From Lactarius indigo (Eukaryota; Basidiomycota; Agaricomycetes; Russulales; Russulaceae), in NCBI GenBank assembly GCA_025766275.1, contig JAFKAC010000095.1, positions 62,001 to 126,000 of the forward strand: 64,000 bases of DNA, written 5' to 3'. How positions within the stretch are numbered: the stretch's first letter is position 1; the number at the start of each line of letters is the position of its first letter. Positions 52,810-61,295 of the stretch are shown piece after piece. The translations under genes were made by a program, and so were the position numbers. The notes under the pieces are model-generated. The model was not told the origin of the DNA, made no database searches, and saw only the letters and a program-made list of their open reading frames with translations.

Positions 52810-55800
52810 ACAATAATGATCCTCAACCTGAACACCAGGAAAACGGCAACAGTGCTGACAGTACTGTGTGGCAGCAACCGATTTGCCAAGCGAAGAAAGA
52901 AGCAGACAAGTGGACAATCGCAGGACTCAGATTTTTAAGCATCAATGATTTGGTAACAAACCAAGGAGAGCTTGCAATAATACTAAATTTCAATCAATCA
53001 AGTCAGGAAGTGACAGTTGAAGCTTGCACACCGCTGCCGGCAGATACCACGCAACAAGACATCGCAGCGGCATACATTTCTCTATGTAACTCAGAAAACC
53101 CCAACCTAAGCACCTATCTTAATACCTTGGAATCTAACAGTGATGATCAGCCAGCCCGGCAGGAAGGCAAAAGCATCGCCTTCGCTGATGCGAAAGCACT
53201 GGCTGCAATATACCTTGGCAAGAAATACAAACCTGTAGCATTCAAGATCAGACCAATAGAAACTGAGCTCCCAAGTTGGTTCAGAATAGTCTGTGAAATA
53301 ACTGGCAACCCATTACAAGACCTGCCAGCACTACCCACTAAACCAAGCGAGTTCCAACTGACTGGCTGATATACTAGCAAACGCAAAACGCAATTTGACC
53401 TCACACATGCCGGTAACTTCTTATTACCAGAAGAACGCAAGCTGATGCATGAATTCATGTGCATCCAGAATAAAGCATTTGCCTGGGAAGATTCTGAGTG
53501 TGGACACTTCTGCGAAGACTTCTTTCCGCTGATCAAAATCCTTATGATCCCACACAAGCCTTGGGCTCAGCGAAACATACCGATACCACCTGGAATCTAT
53601 GACAAAGTCTGCTGGTTAATCAAAAGCAAGATTGATGCTGGTGTATCTGAGCCATTGAATTCTTCATACCGATCTCAGTGGTTCTGTGTTGTAAAGAAGG
53701 ATGGAAAGTCACTGCGCATAGTTCACAGCCTGGAGCCGCTTAACAAAGTTACAATCAAGCACACTGGCATCACCCCATTCACTGATCAGATAGGCGAGCA
53801 TTTCGCCGGCTGAGTGTGCGGCGGCATGCTAGACCTATATGTCGGCTACAATGAACAAGGCTTATCACCAGAATCATGAGACTTAACCACCTTCCAATCA
53901 CCATTTGGTGCCTTGCGACTGGTAACCCTACCCATGGGATGGACGAACTCAGTCCCGATATTTCATGATGACATCACCTACATATTGCAGCCAGAGATCC
54001 CAGATGTCACAGTTCCTTATATCGACGATGTGCCAATTCGCGGACTAGCAGGTTGGTATGAACTAGCCAACAGAACCGAAGAGCGCATATTAGAAAATAC
54101 TGGCATCCGCTGATTTATCTGGGAGCACTTCCAAGGACTCAATCGGGTAGTCCAGAGATTCAAGTACTGCAGTGGCATGTTTAGCAGCCTAAAATCAATA
54201 CTTTGTGCAGAAGAAATAACTGTGGTTGGACACCAGTGCACACCACATGGAAGGCTACTGGAGGTAGCCCGTGTGAACAAGATTGTTAACTGGGGACCAT
54301 GCAAAGACCTATCCGAAGTTCATGCATTCCTCGGCACCATTGGAGTGTGCAGAATATTCATACAAAACTTTGCAAAACAAGCCAACTTGCTCATCAATCT
54401 CACTCGCAAAGGTGTTCAATTTGAATTTGGACTGGCACAAGTTGCAGCCCAAGAAGACTTAAAGCAGGCCCTCTTGAGTTCGCCGGCGCTTTGGCCGATT
54501 GACTACCAATCCAACTCACCAGTAATACTGGCCATGGACACCTCACCGATAGCTGTAGGGTTTTACCTCTGCCAGGCCAACCCAACAATGCTGAAAAAGC
54601 GGTACTACGCACGCTTTGGCTCATTGCTGCTAAACGACCAAGAGCGCTGCTTTTCGCAACCGAAGCTAGAACTATACGGGCTCTATAGGGCACTACGTGC
54701 TTACAAAATATTCATTGTCGGCGTGTGCAACCTAATAGTGGAAGTAGACACCAGGTATATCAAAGGCATGCTCAATAATCCAGACATTGCACCGTCAGCC
54801 AGCGTCAACCGCTGGATAGTATCAATTCTAACCTTTCACTTTGAGCTGCGCCACGTCCCCAGAAAGCAGCATGGCCTGGATGGACTCTCTCGGTGGCCAG
54901 TACAACTGGATGACAAACAAGAAGAAGAGGAAGAAAGCAGAGAAGAAGAATTTGAAGATTGGATTGATAACCTGTACAGCTTCATGCATATGTTTAACCA
55001 CCCGGTCGCTGCGCCTCACACGAACCAACTCCTATACACCATCGCAAGCACAAACATACCAGACAAGCGACCATACGAGATGGCCAACGCATTTCCATAT
55101 GAGCTGAACTACGATCTAATCCTGCGAATGAAAGTAGCCACACGAGCCAACGAAAAATTAGTGGCAGTGCATGACTGGCTGACCTTCCTGGAGCGGCCCG
55201 AAGGCATGACAGAACAAGATTATACCGCTCTAGTGCACTTCGCAGCAAGATTCTTCGTAGATGACGGGCTACTCTGGAAGCGAAACCCACAGGGGGCCCA
55301 CCAGAGAGTCCTATATTGGCACCGACACATTGAAGCGATACACGCAGCCCACAATGATACCAGGCACCATGGCTTCTACGCGACCCAGGCTCTGCTAATA
55401 GAACAATACTGGTGGCCATTCATGGGCGATGACATCGCTTGGTATGTGCACACCTGCCATGTCTGCCAAACATGGCAGACCCAGCAAATCTCAATACTGC
55501 CGGTGGTTGCCACCCCCACGCCCTTATTTGCGAAAATGTATATGGACACAATGCACCTCCCACGCACCAGTGGCTACTCCTACATCGTACAAGGCCACTG
55601 CTCTCTGACTGGATACCCAGAATTTAGAATGCTCAGGAAAGAAATGGCTCAGGCACTCAGCAACTGGATATTCCAAGATGTACTATGCCGATGGGGGACT
55701 CTGACAGAAATAGTCTCAGACAACGGCAAGCCCTTCATAGCAGCGCTCGGCCACTTGGAGTGCAAGTACCACGTGACGCATATTAGGATAGGCAGTTATA

Positions 55801-56561
55801 ACTCTTGCGCAAATGGCATAGTGGAGCACATGCACTTTGATGTGTGGCAAGCACTGTTTAAAGCAGTCGACGGTGAGCAAAACCGCTGGCCACAGGCAAC
55901 ATATTCAGTATTCTTGTCAGAGCGCATTATGCCGCAGAAGTGTCTCGGCTGCTCGCCATTCTTCGCAGCAACTGGCGTTCACCCACTACTACCCTTCGAC
56001 ATCATAGAAGCAAACTATCTATCACCCCCACCCAATTCAATACTAGCGACAACCGACCTCATTGCCCAGCAAGTGGTAGCTCTGCAAAAGTGGCCGGAAG
56101 ACCTAGACCAGCTCAAGGTGAGAGTACACAAACACTGCAATCGCATGGCCCTTTGGTTTGAGAAGGCACACTCAGCAACGATTCGCGATTACAATTTCAA
56201 GAGAGGCGCTCTAGTACTAATCTGCAACACCACGATAGAAAAAGTGCTGAATCGCAAAATGCGGCCATGCTACTTCGGGCCACTAGTAGTGGTCTCGCGA
56301 AACAAAGGAGGGGCCTACATAGTATGCAAGCTTGATGGCACACTACTACACAGCCCCATAGCAGCCTTCAGAGTGGTGCCGTATTTTGCCTGTGAGTATA
56401 TGGACATACCCGATCTAGAACGACATTTGGAAGTCTCAGTCGCTTGGTTGCGCAAATTGGAAACCAGTGGCGAACTGGACATGGACCCACAACAAGGAGC
56501 TCAGGAGAGCGAAGATGACGAAGATATACCTGAGGCAGCCGAAGAACTCAACATGTGAACA
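52810..56561 (+). pseudogene. gypsy-C reverse transcriptase, RNase H and integrase
   Basis: RT: GVSEPLNSSYRSQWFCVVKK, RIVHSLEPLNKVTIKHTGIT, PFGALRLVTLPMGWTNSVPI and TVPYIDDVPIRG (YIDD kept, near 54025). RNase H: SPVILAMDTSPIAVGFYLCQ and VEVDTRYIKGML. From 54177 to 56561 the frame is open for about 790 residues. Integrase has AHNDTRHHG with CHVCQ, then MYMDTMHLPR, EIVSDNGKPFIA and CANGIVEHMHFDVW (Asp, Asp, Glu all present). An acidic tail ends the protein. TGA stops at 53367, 53811, 53877 and 54111 break the RT part. The integrase half alone looks sound. Confidence 0.85.
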
Positions 56562-56918
56562 TTCCATAAGCACGAAAACATGGGCTGTGAAAAGTGCCAA
56601 TTCTGGAATTTAATCTTCTATAGTCTTACTTTATTATTGCTTTTAATCCTATGAGCACAGTGAAATAACATGCAATGTAACAGCTACACGAGGCTGAACC
56701 CCAAGCGCACCGAGCACACACATGCCAGCCTAACAAGCCTGTTTCCACGGTACCAGGCCAACTAAACACCAAACTTCCACAATAGTTGACGCCCATGGGG
56801 ACTCTCACACATCAAGATAAATAACTTCTCCAGTACAGCAGGAGGCCGCTACAAGCTCGCTACCAAGATTCCGGGTATATCAGCGCCACTGCTCCTTCAT
56901 GCTCCAACCCAACAGTCC
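56562..56918. other. Spacer between the ends of pol and antisense gene C
   Basis: About 350 bases separate the two convergent stop codons. AATAAC- and TTTATTATTG-type AT-rich words near 56628-56670 could serve 3' end formation on either strand. No ORF of note. Confidence 0.4.
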
Positions 56919-57717
56919 TTAAACACCTACCCCAGTCTCACCAGCATCATCCTCAGCACCACCTTCCGCACCTGCAACAAAATAACCCTCAGAGCCAGTA
57001 CCAACATGCAATACTACAGCAAAGCAATTAGGCAAAAAGCGGCGAAAAAGAAATAGGCAAAGCATACCACAAGGCAAGTGGCCCAGATGCATGATCTTCG
57101 GGAGCAGCCCTCGCTTGCAAATCACTGTCAGCCGGTCAGATCTCAACTTCAAGAGGTACCAATAATAGTCCTTGCGTGAAATGTCCCCAGCAGCCTGAAG
57201 TGACTCAAACTCGATAGCGGCACGATCATAAACATCTGGGACCTGCTCGCTAACCAGCATTCCGGCAAGACACTCCTCAAGAGCAGTGCTCTGCATGCGA
57301 CATAAGACCCCTGTATACAGCAACACTTGGCTTTGAACGTGCTCAGTGACCATTGGGAACTTGAGCAGCCAATTAACATCCACAAATGGTGCGGCCTCGG
57401 TCCAAACAAGCGAATGCAGGGCATGTGCGTTGGCCCCCATCTTGCCATCGTTAGCAGCATCCGCCACCAGTCAAAGATAATCCTAGAAGTGCCTGGTCAC
57501 CATGGAATGAACAAAACACATAGGTCTACCGACTTACCCACGACCCCTGGAACAAGTGTAGCCACGACGCGATCTGCGGCACCTGGCAAGGACACTGCAC
57601 CCAAGTTTCGCCAAACACAAAGAAGCTAGTCAAAGCAGAATTGAAGGCAGCCTTGAGCAAACCCTTGGGCAAGTAGGCATCAGAGTCACGACTGGTATCA
57701 GCCATGGCAGGGAACAT
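56919..57717 (-). CDS. Antisense gene C of gypsy-C: unknown 200-residue protein, one stop
   Basis: Three exons are proposed: 57538-57717, 57068-57482 and 56919-57013. Introns are 57483-57537 (GTAAGT to CTTCTAG) and 57014-57067 (GTATGC, GCCTAAT branch, TGTAG). The protein starts MFPAMADTSRDSDAYLPKGL. Its core has LHSLVWTEAAPFVDVNWLLK, FPMVTEHVQSQVLL and YDRAAIEFESLQAAGDISRK. The tail is Gly/Ala/Asp-rich. A TGA at 57471-57473 (SWDYL-stop-LVAD) fits CGA decay. The WLLKFP and FESLQAAGDIS parts align with gene B (WLLLFP, FRDLLAVGIIS), so the two look like tandem duplicates. No family is recognised. It is antisense to the retrotransposon and lies between pol and the 3' LTR. Confidence 0.6.
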
Positions 57718-57913
57718 TGGGACTGGCTCACAGTGAACAAGCCGCTTTAATGTGAGACAACTCGCTACAGACCCTTTTCACATGTCAATGGATGAAGATC
57801 AACACAAGCGACACCATTTAATAACAGGTTATAGTACGCCAATTACAAAGGCCGGGCAGGTACAAGGAATGCTACTATGCATCATGTGATACCCCCTCGG
57901 TTGCCAAAGAGCT
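57718..57913. promoter_or_regulatory. Upstream region of antisense gene C
   Basis: Roughly 200 bases between gene B stop and gene C start on the minus strand. CpG-poor, with TTATTAAATGG on the minus strand near 57825 as a possible TATA-type element. This is inference from position. Confidence 0.3.
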
Positions 57914-58594
57914 TCACCTCACAGTCTCAGCCAGTAAACTAGCCTGACCGAGCCGCTCCTCCTGCCACTGATACTCATCAAAACTGATAATGCCCACAGC
58001 AAGAAGGTCTCGAAACTTGGCAATGGCTAAGATGTACAGGTCGCGAAGTGCAGATACCCCCAGTCCATGGATAACATTTGCGATAACAGCGGACTGAGCA
58101 CAGCTGAATATGATGGCATACCAAATGAGCCACGACTTGTGCTCCTCGAAAACACCAGGGAATAATAGAAGCCATTCCAGCTCAGCATGAGGCATGGCAA
58201 CTTCCTCAATGATGGTCCATAGCTCCTGAGCAGACTCGGCAAGGCTATGAACACCAGCACAGGCGGCCATACGCTTGGCATATTCCTGGAGAACAGTTAG
58301 GCATCTAGCAAAGACAAGCGAAAAGAAGCATCATACCCAAGCGCGGTAGAACTCCTGAAGGAATTCAGCAACGTCCGTGGGGTGGCACTGAAGACCGAAC
58401 CACTGCTTGGAAAGCACAGCCAGCTGCGCAATCACATGCACATAGGCGCGACAGTGTTTGCCATTGCTCAAATCCCTCAAGCTAGAACTATTCAAAGGAA
58501 CAGGCATCGAGCGTGAAGGGAGAAAAGGACCCATCCCTACCCACACCACAAGTGTGAGAAAAGTACTGCCAGCACTGACAAGCCGACCCGACAT
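57914..58594 (-). CDS. Antisense gene B of gypsy-C: unknown 209-residue protein
   Basis: Exon 1 is 58337-58594 and exon 2 57914-58285. The 51-nt intron (58286-58336) has GTATGA, a GCCTAAC branch and TTCTCCAG. The joined frame is fully open: MSGRLVSAGSTFLTLVVWVG with a hydrophobic N-terminus (signal peptide or anchor possible), then QWFGLQCHPTDVAEFLQEFY, RAW|EYAKRMAACAGVHSLAE, ELEWLLLFPGVFEEHKSWLI and YILAIAKFRDLLAVGIISFD, ending ETVR. It is mostly helical and Cys-poor. It looks intact in this copy. It resembles gene C. The function is unknown. Confidence 0.65.
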
Positions 58595-58772
58595 GGTGGC
58601 TGAGGACAGCCAAAATTATTTTCTCAGGGGGGAAAGTGCAAGAAAAAGTGCAAGACAATTGGTGCTAACTCATTTCAAAGAAACATGGCAAGATTAATAC
58701 TTTCCAAGGCACAGGGCAACATGGAAAGTCTATTTACAAACGTTCTAAAAAGGTACATCGGGTGACCGTGGC

Positions 58773-60242
58773 TTACTTGGTGCCGAGATCCCTGGAAATG
58801 CCTGCCCAGTCCATTTCAGCATTGTCCTCCTCATACTCGTATTCAGTCCTGTCCTCAATTTCATCATCATCAACCGCTTTGGCATCGTCATCCAAGAGCG
58901 CATCAACATCAACCGCTCACCCCTTACCCTTCAACGAAGAATGTGTCCGAGGCCACTTCAGCGGTGGCTGCCTGAGAGAAGTGCCAGGCTCAACCATCAT
59001 GCCAAGATAGCTGGCCAACTGGAAGCGAAGGAAAATAATATTCTCGTTGATCAATGTACAAGAAGCCATCGCGCGAGCAAGCTCAGCGCAATAAAACACG
59101 ATCGTCATGGTGAGCTTGATGCCCGAACAGTCCTCTGGGGGACTGAAGAAGGTGCCAGCACAAGCATTGCCAGAAAACGAGCCAGGGCGAGCGCTGCTGG
59201 CAGAGCAGCACTGGGCGAAGTGACGTCAGGAGAAGGAACATTGGGCAGCACTGCAGCACCTGCCCAACAACAGCGACAGTGGCGAAGCGGCAGCTGAATG
59301 CATGCGCGTTTCACGTAGATGCACCGCCAGCACGGATACAGTGGCAAGCTACCAACAATGGGTGCACATTTCACCTTGCTCTTGATGCAAGTCTTGCACT
59401 ACAGGACAGGTTAGCCAACACTCAAGAGAAGTAACTGAGATGCACCCACTGCCACCCATCAATCAGCATAACGTCCATTAACTTGGGCATATGGCCACGC
59501 TTAATGCCATGACCAGCCCCAGACCCAGAAGCGACTGTGGGGTCCTCAGAAAGTGCGGCGGCAGCACCAGATGGGGAAGGGGCCGCCCCAGCCACAAGAA
59601 GGGCAGGAGATTGGATGGAACTCTGCAAAAAGAGTTCCGATAAGCTGAAGGCAGGAGAACTGCCAACAGGAGAAGGGCCAAGTGGGCGCACAGATGACTG
59701 CAAGAGCGGCAATGGGACTGCCAGTGATGGTGGCATGCTGGGCCTGGTGTTGGCTGTGAGAATGGCCGCACGGTGGCCCTCGAACTCAGCACGAGACAGG
59801 GTACCAGCCTCCACCTGTCGGTGGTACTCGGCAAGCTGCACGTAGACGCCAGGTATTTTGGCTGAAACGGGCGGAACCGACAGTGCCGACAAGGAGCCCA
59901 GCTGCTCCTCACTCCCAGCGACAAGGTGAGGCGAATGCTTGAGCCAAGCCGCCAAAGCAAATGGAAGCAGGCAGCTGCGTGCAGCGCCAACAAGAGTGTC
60001 CACCTCTTGATCAGTGCCAACATCTACGCCAGCCTCAATCGCCGACGAAATGACAAGTTCCTGCCAACCCGATCAACCATGATCAGCACAGATTGAAGCT
60101 GACAAGTACTCACCAGAGCCGACAAAAATGTCTGTGCCAGCTCATTGGCCAATGCAGCATCCAGATCGGTCCTCTCAAACTCTGGGTGAAGACGCAAGAG
60201 CGACAACTTAGCAAAAGAGAACACATGGGATTTTTGCGACAT
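58773..60242 (-). CDS. Antisense gene A of gypsy-C: Zn2Cys6-type DNA-binding protein candidate
   Basis: Exon 1 (60114-60242) encodes MSQKSHVFSFAKLSLLRLHP and on to SAL. Intron 1 (60061-60113) is canonical: GTGAGT, GTGCTGAT branch, TTGGCAG. Exon 2 reads ELVISSAIEAGVDVGTDQEV, LAEYHRQVEAGTLSRAEFEG, then a Ser/Pro/Ala-rich linker and GHGIKRGHMPKLM. A second intron ends at TGTAG (59399) and exon 3 opens with CKTCIKSKVKC, 11 residues, CWRCIYVKRAC (59398-59297): CX2CX6C twice, the Zn2Cys6 pattern of fungal transcription factors. The C-terminal part (FLRFQLASYLGMM, then an acidic DDDEIEDRTEYEYEEDNAEM) ends at 58773. A TGA at 58917-58919 and one unresolved frame change between 59290 and 59110 remain. 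The donor of intron 2 is uncertain. Confidence 0.6.
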
Positions 60243-60412
60243 GCTGGAAGAAGTGACACAAGGATGAAAAACAGTGAATGGCCAACGATAACAATATCAG
60301 CAACAATGCATGGCAGACTCACTGACCATTCTCACACCACTGGCACCGCCCATAGACTTCTACCACGTGATGCTATTGCGCCGACTGACTGAGGACAGTC
60401 AGAAGCTCAGCC

Positions 60413-60423
60413 AAGAGGGGAAA
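60413..60423 (+). other. Polypurine tract of gypsy-C
   Basis: AAGAGGGGAAA directly precedes the 3' LTR start TGATACACC. Confidence 0.9.
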
Positions 60424-61295
60424 TGATACACCTGGTGCACCGCTAAGTGTAAATTTTCACATATCTAAGCTGATACAACAATATGCGGTTGACCAGCCCG
60501 TCCAGCCCATCTAGCGTATTGCAATCGGTCACTCTCAGTGGTGGGAAGAGTGGCCTGTGGTGATGGATCAAGACGCCCAAAGATTCTAGCCGCATATGCA
60601 AATGATAGCCTACTGCTGCAATCACGGGTGTGGTCCCAGCGTGGGGTACGGGACGGTGCCTGTATTGGCACAATACATGTGAAAGCCCCAGAAATTGATC
60701 AGGGCCAACATGGCGAATAGCAACATACCAGCAACATCCCTAGCTGGAAGACTAGCAGCCTTGCAGAATCACAGGCACAGCCATGGCACAAATAGGTAAA
60801 GCAGCACCTAGGGTTGGTGAGGCGACACCCCAGAGAAGAGCGGATCAAACCGGTGTGGGTTTAAGGCAGAAGAGTAAGATGGACAGTCAGCAAGGGAAAA
60901 GCAGCGAGGTGCGGATTCGGTCGGCGAGCAGCAGCACATAAATAGCTCTATACCACAGATACTACAGCAGCAACCTTAGGGGAGCCCATAGCAAGTTCAT
61001 TCTCCTTATATGCTCATATTCTACTATTCGATTATCTACTGCATCAGTTCTATTCGATCTTGCAAAGCACCCGTGTGTGCACATTCGGCTATACTTCAGC
61101 TATTGCAGCCCCACATCGCGTTAAGACTCCTTCACTCTCGCCTTGGTCAGCTTTGGCTCATTTGGTCCCACGTTGGTGCAACTTTGGTTAAAGTCGCCAT
61201 CAGCTGGATTATCGGTCCTATATTCCTCAACTTCTCAAACCCAATATTATTCCTTTACTGGTCGTTCTAGCATTTAGCGACAGTTTAGGGTATCA
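60424..61295 (+). repeat. 3' LTR of gypsy-C
   Basis: It is 872 bp and matches the 5' LTR along its whole length. Differences cluster at CG/TG/CA sites, for example GGTGCACCGC here against GGCGTGCCGC in the 5' LTR. Confidence 0.97.

Larger units (their letters stand above)
48658..61295 (+). mobile_element. gypsy-C: complete 12.6-kb Ty3-type element with antisense accessory genes
   Basis: Two LTRs of 873 and 872 bp face the same way. The 4-bp flank ACGC at 48654-48657 recurs at 61296-61299. Removing the element and one ACGC restores the gypsy-D codons for DGRNL exactly, which proves the borders. Inside are primer site, gag, protease, RT, RNase H and integrase on the plus strand (49575-56561), then about 3.9 kb with three minus-strand genes, then the polypurine tract. 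The LTRs differ mostly at CG/TG/CA sites. Confidence 0.95.

Noticed and set aside
54400..55567. Minus-strand frames inside gypsy-C pol
   Set aside because: They are shadows of the RNase H and integrase frame and have no introns or domains, unlike the genes at 56919-60242.
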